From: Flavobacterium sp. MFBS3-15
GTDB lineage: Bacteria; Bacteroidota; Bacteroidia; Flavobacteriales; Flavobacteriaceae
Direction: 5' to 3'
Length of the DNA stretch: 64,000 nucleotides
Assembly (NCBI RefSeq): GCF_026107645.2
Contig: NZ_JAPCHV010000003.1
Location: 186,001 to 250,000 of the forward strand
Shown here: piece after piece, positions 36,407 to 45,500 of the stretch
Numbering within the stretch: position 1 is the first letter of the stretch
Layout of the letters: each line of letters starts with the position of its first letter
Made by a program: the position numbers and the translations under genes
Notes under the pieces: model-generated
Told to the model about the DNA's origin: nothing
The model's input: the letters and a program-made list of their open reading frames with translations, nothing else
Database searches by the model: none

Positions 36407-36817
36407 AATTTGGTGATTATGATGTAATGTACTACAATTCGCTCGCACATCGAAATCATTTAGGTTTTAATTAAGTAACTGTGTGCGGATGTAACCTGAT
36501 TAGGGATCAGGCAATACCGGTAAATGCCAATGATTAGGTGTAGCACAGGTGGTTTTTGCTAGTTGCCAGGCGGTTAGGTTTTTAGGGGTGCCGGTATTCC
36601 ATTAGGGAGGGGATAAAAGGTCTTTGCTGACCGATATTTTAAAGGTTTGGAAATGTTTTATAATACTTTTAGCGAAATGTTAAAAAACTTCCTCCGTTTA
36701 TTGATAAAAATGTTATTATGAATGCATAATATTTTTCCCTAAATATTGTACAATTCATAAATTATATTAAATTTGGTATAAGATTAATAAACGAGAAACT
36801 AACACTTATTTTTAACT
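36407..36817. other. 411-base divergent intergenic region
   Basis: Holds the start regions of the AsmA/DUF748-like gene (minus) and the FadL-type gene (plus). A clear promoter for the latter is at 36746-36775, and a small palindrome ATTATG-AATG-CATAAT at 36715-36730 lies just upstream of it, a possible operator. No promoter was recognised for the minus strand and there is no coding sequence. Confidence 0.6.
36746..36775 (+). promoter_or_regulatory. Promoter of the FadL-SGNH operon
   Basis: TTG at 36746-36748, a 19-base spacer and TAAATTTG at 36768-36775: an excellent match to the Bacteroidota consensus. Leader of about 37 bases. Confidence 0.8.
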
Positions 36818-38068
36818 ATGAGAAAACTATTATCCTTAACAATGATGGCATTAACGGCTACTTCGGCATTTGCAGGAGGATACCGTGTGAGCCTTCAGGG
36901 GCAGCAGCAGCTGGGCATGGGTCATACCGGTGTGGCTGTAACCAACAGTGCCGAGGTACTCTTCTTCAACCCTGCGGGAGCGGTATTCCTTAAAGACCGC
37001 TTTAATGTATCGGTTGGGGCCAATGCGCTTTTTGCCCGTACAAAATTCCAGAACGAAACCTACAACTGGAAAGCCTCTACCGAAAATACCGGTACGCCAT
37101 TCAGCCTGTATGCATCGTACAAGGCGCTCGACTGGCTGGCTGTGGGCCTTGCAGTATATACCCCTTACGGTTCGGCTGTGGAGTGGGACCAGGATTGGGT
37201 AGGATCGCACCTTGTTAATAACATCGACCTCCAGGCCATTTACGTACAGCCTATCGCATCCATCAAGCTTAGCGATAAGTTCAGCATCGGTGGAGGCCCT
37301 ATATTCGTTACCGGTGGTGTGGAGTTCAACAGGAACCTTACCCGCAGCCTTACCGATGAGGAAGGCAACAGGTCGGACGTTACCATCGAAGCTAAAAACG
37401 TTACCGCATGGGGCTGGAGCGCCGGCTTTATGTTCAATCCGCTGGAAGATGTAAGGCTGGGCCTTAACTACCGTTCGGAAATTACGATGGAAGCACGCGA
37501 CGGCGATGCCACCTTTAGCGACCTTCCTGCCTTTGCGCAAGGCATTTACACCAATACGACCTTCAATGCCGACCTTCCGCTGCCTGCAGAGCTTACTGCG
37601 GGCATCTCATGGCAGATCAACGACAAATGGCTTGTTGCATTTGACTATAACAGGACATTCTGGAATGTATATGAATCACTTACTGTTGATTTTGCAAGTC
37701 CGAGCATTGCTACATCGGTTAACCCAAGGAACTATAAAGATGCCAGCACCTTCAGGCTGGGTACCCAATTCAAGCCGAACGAGAAGTTCATCTTACGTGC
37801 CGGATGGTACCACGACGAAAGTCCGGTAAGGGGAGGTTATTTTGCACCGGAAACCCCCAGGAACGATTCTCAGGGCTATACAGGTGGTATCACGTACATG
37901 TTCAATGCCAACTTTGGTGTTGACGTATCTTTCCTATACCTGCATTTCGACGAGGTGGATGCTTCATACGACCACTTTTCCGAAGACGGCAACCCGGACG
38001 TATCCTTCGGAGGAACGTACAAAAATGTGGTATTCTCTCCGGGCGTTGGCTTAAACTATAGATTCTAA
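36818..38068 (+). CDS. OmpP1/FadL/TodX-family outer-membrane transporter
   Basis: Outer-membrane channel for hydrophobic molecules such as long-chain fatty acids. The 416-residue product has a signal peptide (ending AFAG), the N-terminal hatch-like segment GYRVSLQGQQQLGMGHTGVA, then SAEVLFFNPAG, and many barrel strands to a C-terminal aromatic (GVGLNYRF). This is the family's usual length. It is followed 11 bases later by an SGNH lipoprotein gene, and both probably come from the promoter at 36746-36775. The pair suggests hydrolysis of lipids at the surface or in the periplasm with uptake of the products, which is inference. Confidence 0.93.
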   Translation: MRKLLSLTMMALTATSAFAGGYRVSLQGQQQLGMGHTGVAVTNSAEVLFFNPAGAVFLKDRFNVSVGANALFARTKFQNETYNWKASTENTGTPFSLYASYKALDWLAVGLAVYTPYGSAVEWDQDWVGSHLVNNIDLQAIYVQPIASIKLSDKFSIGGGPIFVTGGVEFNRNLTRSLTDEEGNRSDVTIEAKNVTAWGWSAGFMFNPLEDVRLGLNYRSEITMEARDGDATFSDLPAFAQGIYTNTTFNADLPLPAELTAGISWQINDKWLVAFDYNRTFWNVYESLTVDFASPSIATSVNPRNYKDASTFRLGTQFKPNEKFILRAGWYHDESPVRGGYFAPETPRNDSQGYTGGITYMFNANFGVDVSFLYLHFDEVDASYDHFSEDGNPDVSFGGTYKNVVFSPGVGLNYRF

Positions 38069-38079
38069 TAAAAATCCCT

Positions 38080-39633
38080 ATGAAAAATAAAGTAATATAC
38101 TTAGCGATACTCGCGGCGGGCTTTGCCTCGTGCGAACCGGAATTTGAAAACGAACTGAGCAACGGCAACTACAGCGCCGGCGATGCCGACTTTTCCAGCT
38201 ATGTGGCCATAGGCAACTCGCTTACCTCGGGATACATGGACGGAACCGTGTCACGCGTTAGCCAGTCGTACTCGTTCCCAAGCATCCTGGCCAACCAGTT
38301 TGCGCTTGTAGGCGGCGGTGCGTTTACGCAGCCATCGTATGCTGAAGATACTAACAACCTTGGAGGCATCAGCGGCATCCCCGGTTTCGGTACGAGGCTG
38401 GTTATCGATGCTTCTGCCGGAGGGCCGGAGCCGATAGCGGGTACGTCGACCATCACGCTTACACCCCAGGCATCCGCGTTTAACAACATGGGTGTGCCGG
38501 GCGCGAAGACCTTCCACCTGCTGGCACAGGGTTATGGCAATCCTGCAGGGCTTGCCCAAAACCCGCCGATGGCAAACCCCTACTACGTAAGGATGGCTAC
38601 ATCGACTACCTCTACAGTGCTGGGCGATGCGATGATGAAGAACCCAACGTTCTTTACCAACTGGATAGGCAATAATGACGTGTTGGGCTATGCTACCAGT
38701 GGAGGATCGGGTTCAACAGCCGGCCTTGGCGGTGCCGACATTACCCCGGTACCGGTATTTGAGCAATCGTATAACATGATCATCAACACGCTTACGTCGA
38801 ATGGCGCTAAAGGTGTTGTGGCTACCATCCCGAATGTTACGGCCATACCATTCTTCACTACCGTACCTTATAACCCGCTAACGGCTGCTGCCATAGGCGG
38901 AGGCAACGAGGCGAACGGTACAGCGCTCATCAACCAGCTGAACACTTCCCTGATCGGCCCGGTGAAGCAGGTGCTTACGGCCTATGGCCAGGGCAGCAGG
39001 CTGCAGTTGCTTTCTGCTACCGAAGCCAACCCGCTGCTTATAAAGGATGAATCGCTGGCCAACATGCAGGCACAGCTTACAGGCGCCCTTACACAGGCAG
39101 GCGTACCTGCACAGCAGGCGGCGGTTATAGGCATCGTGTTCGGGCAGGCACGCCACGCTACCGCACAGGACCTGGTACTGCTTAGCACAAGGACGGTTAT
39201 AGGCACTGCGCCAACCAGCCCGTATGCTGTAGACCCCCTGAACAAGTACGGTGTTACTTACCCGCTTGACGACCAGCACATACTTACGGCTGCGGAGGTA
39301 AGCGACGTAAATACGGCTACTACTGCCTTCAACAACATCATTAAGGCTGCTGCTGATGCGAAAGGCCTCGGCGTGGTTGACATGAATGCCATAATGAACC
39401 AGCTGGTGTCGGGCCTTCGCGTTGAAGACGGCTCAATCTACACGGCCAACTACTTCAGCACGGCTACCCTAAGCACCGTAATGTTCTCGCTGGATGGCGT
39501 ACACCCTAATGCACGCGGTTATGCCCTTATCGCCAACGAGGTGATCAAGGTGATCAACTCGCACTACAATGCGAAGCTGCCACTGGTGAGCGCGGGAAGC
39601 TACCCCGGCGCTACCGTGCTGCCTACCAACTAA
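38080..39633 (+). CDS. SGNH/GDSL-hydrolase lipoprotein
   Basis: A 517-residue lipoprotein (signal ending AGFASC, lipid-bearing Cys18) with the SGNH hydrolase blocks: AIGNSLTSGY with the predicted nucleophile Ser47 (block I), WIGNND near residue 196 (block III, Asn) and LDGVHPNARGYALIANEV near residue 472 (block V, Asp and His). Between them are long insertions, making it about twice the length of a minimal GDSL enzyme. It likely cleaves esters of lipids or sugars at the outer membrane. It sits 11 bases after the FadL-type gene and before a strong terminator. Confidence 0.9.
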   Translation: MKNKVIYLAILAAGFASCEPEFENELSNGNYSAGDADFSSYVAIGNSLTSGYMDGTVSRVSQSYSFPSILANQFALVGGGAFTQPSYAEDTNNLGGISGIPGFGTRLVIDASAGGPEPIAGTSTITLTPQASAFNNMGVPGAKTFHLLAQGYGNPAGLAQNPPMANPYYVRMATSTTSTVLGDAMMKNPTFFTNWIGNNDVLGYATSGGSGSTAGLGGADITPVPVFEQSYNMIINTLTSNGAKGVVATIPNVTAIPFFTTVPYNPLTAAAIGGGNEANGTALINQLNTSLIGPVKQVLTAYGQGSRLQLLSATEANPLLIKDESLANMQAQLTGALTQAGVPAQQAAVIGIVFGQARHATAQDLVLLSTRTVIGTAPTSPYAVDPLNKYGVTYPLDDQHILTAAEVSDVNTATTAFNNIIKAAADAKGLGVVDMNAIMNQLVSGLRVEDGSIYTANYFSTATLSTVMFSLDGVHPNARGYALIANEVIKVINSHYNAKLPLVSAGSYPGATVLPTN

Positions 39634-39655
39634 GTTGTTTTAAATTCTATATGTG

Positions 39656-39684
39656 AAAAGCGCCCTGAAAGGGGCGCTTTTTTT
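39656..39684 (+). terminator. Terminator of the FadL-SGNH operon
   Basis: Perfect 10-base arms AAAAGCGCCC (39656-39665) and GGGCGCTTTT (39672-39681) followed by more T. Confidence 0.88.
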
Positions 39685-39701
39685 AGGACTTAAACTAATC
39701 C

Positions 39702-40742
39702 TCATTTTTGCGATTTTCTAGGTCTTAATTTTAAAATTTCTTCTTTTAAGATGATTCGAATTCTTTGCTCATCATGTCTATCCGCCAATTTATCCGATAA
39801 TATTCTTTCAATGAAATTTCCTATATCTTGAAGACTAAAATTTAAATTGTAATGATTTGCAACATACTTGAACAGTAACACATATTCTTTATGCTTTGTT
39901 ACAGCAATTTCTCGCAATACGTTTTCTTTGATTGTATCCCATTCATCATCATTAATGTATCCTAATTTAAATGAATCAGAATTGTCAAAGTTTAATATGT
40001 CTTTTATTGTGAATGTATATTCTAATCCATAAAACCAATGCTGGATTGCGTTAATCTGTGAAGGTTTAAAATACATGATGATTATATATTCATTACAATG
40101 CATTAAATAGGGATTTCTATAATTTGTATTAATCTCAACGGTATTACCTGTAACTCTATTTTTAAAGTTTGAATTAAGGCATACGGCGATAGGATAAATA
40201 CATTCATTTGGTTTTTCTGATATATAGTTTTTTAATGATTTAAGAGAAGATTTCAGATTAAAGAACAGATAATCTCTTAATTTGTTCTCTTCTTTACTTT
40301 TTAAAGTAAAAGGATTTTCGTGCGCTATTGACATTCTCCAAATAATGGAGTACCAGAATAATGATATGAGAAATGATTTGTTTGAAAGTTTTATAATTTC
40401 ACTTTCGGTTATATTGACTCTGTTATACTTTTGATGGATAGCTTCCGAATAAGTTGATTCAAGATACCCTAAGTTCTTTTCACATTGTGGACAAAAAATA
40501 TAATCTTGTATAAATGGGATGTGATTAGATTCGAGTTCTTTATCGGTTAACTGTCTTCCCATGTACTCCTGAATTTTTTCTGGAGACAATTCTCTCCCCA
40601 CATTCTTGACTACATTTGTCTTGCTGATAGTAACTACAAATTCTTTATTTCTCTCAAATAAAGTTTTAAGAATAAATGCGGGTACTATATGTGAACCAGT
40701 TTGTGTAGCATCATTCTTTTTACAAAGTTTACATTTTTCCAT
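39702..40742 (-). CDS. AT-rich HNH-like zinc-finger protein, function unknown
   Basis: A 346-residue protein I cannot assign to a named gene. It has a CxxC at Cys4/Cys7, then SHIVP at residues 17-21 (like the DHIxP of HNH nucleases), and a second CxxC at Cys84/Cys87 in FCPQCEKNLG (like the CxxCNxxKG that closes HNH domains). So a treble-clef, HNH-type zinc finger with an insert is likely, followed by about 250 residues of helical and mixed sequence. Composition is striking: a sample of 60 bases at 39721-39780 has only 16 G or C, against about 35 in a 60-base sample of the gene before it. That and its isolation suggest horizontal gain, possibly a defence or other accessory gene. A -7 box abuts the start. 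Confidence 0.72.
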   Translation of the reverse strand: MEKCKLCKKNDATQTGSHIVPAFILKTLFERNKEFVVTISKTNVVKNVGRELSPEKIQEYMGRQLTDKELESNHIPFIQDYIFCPQCEKNLGYLESTYSEAIHQKYNRVNITESEIIKLSNKSFLISLFWYSIIWRMSIAHENPFTLKSKEENKLRDYLFFNLKSSLKSLKNYISEKPNECIYPIAVCLNSNFKNRVTGNTVEINTNYRNPYLMHCNEYIIIMYFKPSQINAIQHWFYGLEYTFTIKDILNFDNSDSFKLGYINDDEWDTIKENVLREIAVTKHKEYVLLFKYVANHYNLNFSLQDIGNFIERILSDKLADRHDEQRIRIILKEEILKLRPRKSQK

Positions 40743-40746
40743 GTAG

Positions 40747-40754
40747 TAAATATA
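40747..40754 (-). promoter_or_regulatory. Candidate -7 box abutting the HNH-like gene
   Basis: Minus-strand TATATTTA lies 4 bases (CTAC) before the ATG at 40742, the same close spacing as at murI, so the transcript may be leaderless. No -33 TTG was found. Confidence 0.4.
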
Positions 40755-40846
40755 TGTGCATAAGTTAATAATATTATCTAATTAGCAGACTCTATATATA
40801 AGCATTCATTTGCTTACACTTTATTATCTTAGCCTCAAATCAATTT

Positions 40847-41341
40847 ATGAAATACTTCGTCCTATTCCTCCTACCCTGCATCGCCTTGGCCCAGGCCACA
40901 GCTACCGAATTTGCCAACAAGGTTTTTGAAGCCTGCCGGGCCAACGATGCCAAAAGCTACGAAACCTTCCTGGCTACGCCCGAAGTGATAAAGGCTTTTA
41001 GCCAACAGATCGACCCTACGATTCCGGATGCCATGATCCCGGAGGCTTTTGAAAAGTATACGCTCAAGGCAATGCAACGGTTCCAAAAATGGCAGGACAC
41101 AGCCAAAGAGATGGAACTGGACCTGTCGGAAGTCATTATAACAAAAACGGAGGCATCGGACAGGGAAGTGAAGCTGAAGCGTGATGGGAAGCGGCTGGAC
41201 CCGATTAAGGTTACCGACGTAAGCATCTATTTTGACTGCTCCGGCAAAAAGCTTTGCTTTATCATCATGGATGCCATAAACGTTAACGGCCGGTATTACC
41301 TGACAGAAGAATGCGTGCGGTTATACCCTGTGACTGATTGA
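40847..41341 (+). CDS. Small secreted protein of unknown function
   Basis: A 164-residue protein with a signal peptide (MKYFVLFLLPCIALAQ) and a mature part with an alpha-helical first half (ATEFANKVFEACRANDAKSYETFLATPEVIKAFSQQ) and a beta-rich end (VSIYFDCSGKKLCFIIMDAINVNGRYYLTEECVRLYP). This order resembles secreted cystatin-like/NTF2-like folds, but no family is recognised. Three cysteines in the mature part allow one disulfide. Base composition is normal for the genome, so it is not part of the AT-rich insert beside it. Monocistronic. Confidence 0.75.
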   Translation: MKYFVLFLLPCIALAQATATEFANKVFEACRANDAKSYETFLATPEVIKAFSQQIDPTIPDAMIPEAFEKYTLKAMQRFQKWQDTAKEMELDLSEVIITKTEASDREVKLKRDGKRLDPIKVTDVSIYFDCSGKKLCFIIMDAINVNGRYYLTEECVRLYPVTD

Positions 41342-41538
41342 AACAAATCTGTAAAATCCCATTATTCTCTTTCGGCCTTTTTGTAATTGAAAGCAGAGCC
41401 ATGCATTTTCACTTTTTGAAGGCTTTTTACCGGGTCATTCCAAAAATTGAACGGACGGTTTTTTGTGAAATTTTGAACTTTTCACCGGCCGAAAAGTGAG
41501 TGGCTCAAATATACCCTCAGGAGTACCCAAAATATACC

Positions 41539-41588
41539 CCTGAACCCCCTCAGGAATCCTCCGGCACATACCCTAAAATCATCATGTT
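41539..41588 (-). repeat. Non-coding element, copy A of two
   Basis: Read on the minus strand this has a 21-base block (41568-41588) identical to 58343-58363, a 7-base variable spacer, and a 22-base block (41539-41560) with 3 differences from 58371-58392. Its core CCTGAGGG recurs in the flanking bases near 41516. Copies A and B are in opposite orientation, 17 kb apart. The rest of 41342-41660 holds no gene, only a terminator at 41608-41639. Confidence 0.8.
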
Positions 41589-41607
41589 TTACCCTTATTT
41601 TCCCCAT

Positions 41608-41639
41608 AAAAAAACCACCATGTCGCCATGATGGTTTTA
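41608..41639 (-). terminator. Terminator of the SprB-repeat/beta-barrel operon
   Basis: On the minus strand, arms AAAACCATCATG and CATGGTGGTTTT (one wobble pair) around GCGA, followed by a T run. Confidence 0.85.
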
Positions 41640-41660
41640 TAATTGGAAAAATGGATTGGT

Positions 41661-42518
41661 TTAAAAGTTCAAAAAGGAATACCTCAGTTTCACCCCGAAC
41701 GACATGGTCCTGATTTCGCCTGCCTGCTCTGAATTCATGATGCTGTTGTGCGTGAAACCCGCGCCATTGCTCATAACTGTATACTCTACAGGAGCCGTTT
41801 TCTTGTCGGCAATGTCATTCAGGCCATAATCGAGGTACAGCCCCGAATAAAAGTTGCCATTCCCGATGCGGTGCATGATGCCAAACTCGAAAGCTGCTAT
41901 GTATGAAGGCTTTAGCTCTACCTCGTCGCGCTCTGCCCTGATGTTGTCAAACTCCCCGAATCCCATGAATGCAGGGTCGAACAATTCGGCGTTATATTGA
42001 GGGTAATAGCCTGAGGTTGAGAGGTTATAGCTGCCGTTGAACTTGCCTGATATGGGCAGGCCAACTTTGGCCCCAACCCGGGCATAAATACCGGCCTCCT
42101 CATTGCGGAACACCAGCATTAGCGGGATGTTCAGGAAGTTTACCTTTTGCTCTTCCTCAAACCTTCTCAGCGAGTAGCGGAATTCAAAGGCTTCCTGTTC
42201 AAAATCAGTGGTTTCGTAGGCTCCTTCAAGGTTAGTGCCCTTGGTTTTTGCGTTAAACCTCTGGAATTCAGCCCCTGTAGAAATCCCGAAATAATCCGAG
42301 AAGAAGTAGGTGTAGTCCAGGCTGAGGTTAAACCCTATACCCTGGCTGACGTCGGCGCCTTCTACCTTATAATCAAGATAGGAAGCTGCTCCGCCCACGG
42401 TAAAGGATAGCTCTGAAGATTTGGATTTTTCCTGTGCATTGGCAGTAGGGCATGCCAGCCATAGCCCTGTAAAGGCTATGGCAGAGATGCTTTTAATAGT
42501 GCTTATATATTTTTTCAT
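41661..42518 (-). CDS. Outer-membrane beta-barrel protein
   Basis: A 285-residue secreted protein with a signal peptide (ending TANAQ) and barrel-type alternating strands: FTVGGAASYLDYKV, FNLSLDYTYFFSDYFGISTGAEFQRF, FLNIPLMLVFRNEEAGIYARVGAKVGLPI, and a C-terminal FGVKLRYSFLNF ending in Phe. It resembles the PorT-like/outer-membrane-beta-barrel class, with no defined function. It begins 18 bases after the stop of the giant SprB-repeat protein and shares its terminator, so the two are co-expressed; a role in anchoring or exporting that protein is possible, but it is not a PorP/SprF protein. Confidence 0.82.
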   Translation of the reverse strand: MKKYISTIKSISAIAFTGLWLACPTANAQEKSKSSELSFTVGGAASYLDYKVEGADVSQGIGFNLSLDYTYFFSDYFGISTGAEFQRFNAKTKGTNLEGAYETTDFEQEAFEFRYSLRRFEEEQKVNFLNIPLMLVFRNEEAGIYARVGAKVGLPISGKFNGSYNLSTSGYYPQYNAELFDPAFMGFGEFDNIRAERDEVELKPSYIAAFEFGIMHRIGNGNFYSGLYLDYGLNDIADKKTAPVEYTVMSNGAGFTHNSIMNSEQAGEIRTMSFGVKLRYSFLNF

Positions 42519-42536
42519 GGTGTAAGATGCTAATGA

Positions 42537-45500
42537 TTATTTGCGAACGATTATCTTGAATGATTCCCTGTGTTTATCGGTGGTACAGCTCACAATGTAC
42601 ACGCCGGCCTCAATGCCTGTGCCCAGCTGTATTTGCGTTACCCTCTGGTTGGTCTGGCCTGAATGTACCAGCCTTCCGTTGATGTCGTGGATGTCAATTC
42701 GCATATCATTAAATTCTCTTCCCGGGAAATCTGCAGTAACGGTAATCTCGCTTCCGGTAACAGCCGGGTTCGGGAATACCGATATCCTGAAGCTGTGCTC
42801 AAGGGTTACCTCCCCGATACACGTTTGGAGCACATCGCCTTCCACAGTTGTCAGTCTCAGGTAGTATTCTGCATTAGGATCCAACAGGTCGTCATTGGTC
42901 GGGCCTTCAGAGAAATATTGGTCACGGCTTACCAAAACACCATTCTTGTACCATTCATATGCCGTAAACGAGTACCCGCCATTGGTAGAAGGATTGTTGT
43001 TGGCCAATAGTACGTTGTCGAACTTCTGTACGGCAATATCGAAGAACTGGAACATCTTCTCAACTGTTACAGTAAACGTTTGGGTTACTGTACCATCCTG
43101 AGATGTGATTGTTACTGTCTGGGTGTAAATGCCTGGTTGCGGTGTCTGGATCACAAAGGTGTGCCCCGGAACAACAGTCGCATTCACTTCGGTTACAAGG
43201 TTCACAGTTACCGAGCTTGCAGTGTCCTCACACAATATGAGGTGGTAAATGTCCTGGCCCGGATTGGCGTATTCTGTATCACCAATTGTAATGGTGTGGA
43301 TACTTGCATCACTGCTGTTGATCACGAGTTCCTGCGTTACCGGAGTAGCAGGGAGGTAGTTGGCATTACCATCCTGGTGTGCGGTAATTTGTACAATTCC
43401 CGAAGTCAGCATATCGACCCATCCTCCGGAAGTCACTGTTGCCGGTGCTGTTGGAGCTGTAAATGTGTAAGTATAGTATACAGGAAGCCCGGAGCTTGCA
43501 GTAGCAGTAAGCTGGAAGTCAGGATCAGCCTCGAGGTTTTTAACCGGTATTGGGGCGAAAGTGATCACTTGTGGAGCCTGTTCTATGGTCAGTGTAGCCG
43601 ATAATGTTATCGGGTCGCAATTTGGCGCATTTGGAGCCGGGGTTACTACCGCTGTTACGGTATAGCTTCCCGCATTGATGGCTGCATTGCCTAATCCTGT
43701 GTCAGGGCTGATAGAATAGGCAACGGTTGCACCTGTAGGCAGGTTGTCTACCGTTATTGCTTGTGCGGCAGTATTATATACTACTGTTTGGTTTGTAAAT
43801 GTCACTGCGTTGATAGCCGATTCAGTTACAACCACAGTCTGCGTTTGCGAAGTGATGTTGTTGTTGCCGTCATCGTAACTCCAGGTTATGGTATATGTGC
43901 CTAGTGCAGTGTATAGCAGTGGATCTGTTGTTGTAGCAACCAGTGCACCGGCACAGTTGTCGTTGGCAGTTGGTACCGGTATATCGGTAGTAAGCACCTG
44001 GCACTGCATGGTTATTACCGGCAGGTTGGCTATAGTTGGAATAGGCGCGACAGTATCATCAATAACCACATTTTGTGTTTGTGTAGTTGTATTGCCGTTC
44101 ACATCTTCATAAGTCCAGGTAATTACTGTAGTACCCTGGGCTGTTATTGGGAAGGTAGCATTATGGGTTACTACTATAGTGCCTGCACATTCATCTGTAG
44201 CAGTTGGTACCGGTACGTCTGCTTCTGTTACACTACATTGAGCAGTAATATCCGGCAAGTTGGCCACTGTTGGCACAGGAGCTACAGTATCACTGAAGCT
44301 AATTGTTACGTTAGCTGTTGCTGTACATCCGTTGGCATCTGTAACTGTTACAATATGGTTTCCTACCGTAAGTGCAGTTGCAGATGCAGTAGCTTCGCTG
44401 TTGTCCCATGCATAAGTATATGGAAGTGTACCACCGGCAGCCGTTACTGTAGCGCCGCCGTCACTGTTCTCAACACAGGTAGCAGGGAAATCCTGAACTG
44501 CTGAAGCAACAAGTGTTAACGGTTGGGTGATCGTAAATGCCTGTGTATCGGTACATCCGTTGGCATCCGTCACCGTTACGGTGTAAGTACCTGCCGCAAG
44601 GCCCGTAGCTGTTGCTGCGGTGCCCCCCGATGGCGCCCATGAGTAGGTATAGCCCGGAGTTCCTCCCGTTACTGCTACAGTAGCCGAACCGTTAGTTCCT
44701 CCGTTGCAGGATACGTTGGTTTGCCCGCCTGCGGTTGCGTTAAGCACCGTAGGCTGAGTTATTGTGAATGCCTGTGTATCGGTACATCCGTTGGCATCCG
44801 TCACCGTTACGGTGTAAGTACCGGCTGCAAGGCCCGTAGCTGTTGCTGCCGTGCCCCCCGATGGCGCCCATGAGTAGGTATATCCGGGAGTTCCTCCTGT
44901 TACTGCTACAGTAGCGGAACCGTTAGTTCCGCCGTTGCAGGATATGTTGGTTTGCGCGCCTGCCGTTGCGTTAAGCACCGTAGGCTGAGTTATTGTGAAT
45001 GCCTGTGTATCGGTACATCCGTTGGCATCCGTCACCGTTACTGTGTAAGTACCTGCCGTAAGGCCTGTCGCTGTTGCTGCGGTGCCCCCCGATGGCGCCC
45101 ATGAGTAGGTATATCCGGGAGTTCCTCCTGTTACTGCTACAGTAGCCGAACCGTTAGTTCCGCCGTTGCAGGATATGTTGGTTTGCGCGCCTGCCGTTGC
45201 GTTAAGCACCGTAGGCTGGGTGATCGTAAATGCCTGTGTATCGGTACATCCGTTGGCATCCGTCACCGTTACGGTGTAAGTACCTGCCGCAAGGCCCGTA
45301 GCTGTTGCTGCTGTGCCCCCCGATGGTGCCCATGAGTAGGTATATCCGGGAGTTCCTCCTGTTACTGCTACAGTAGCCGAACCGTTAGTTCCGCCGTTGC
45401 AGGATACATTGGTTTGCGCGCCTGCGGTTGCGTTAAGCACCGTAGGCTGTGTTATGGTGAATGCCTGTGTATCGGTACATCCGTTGGCGTCCGTCACGGT

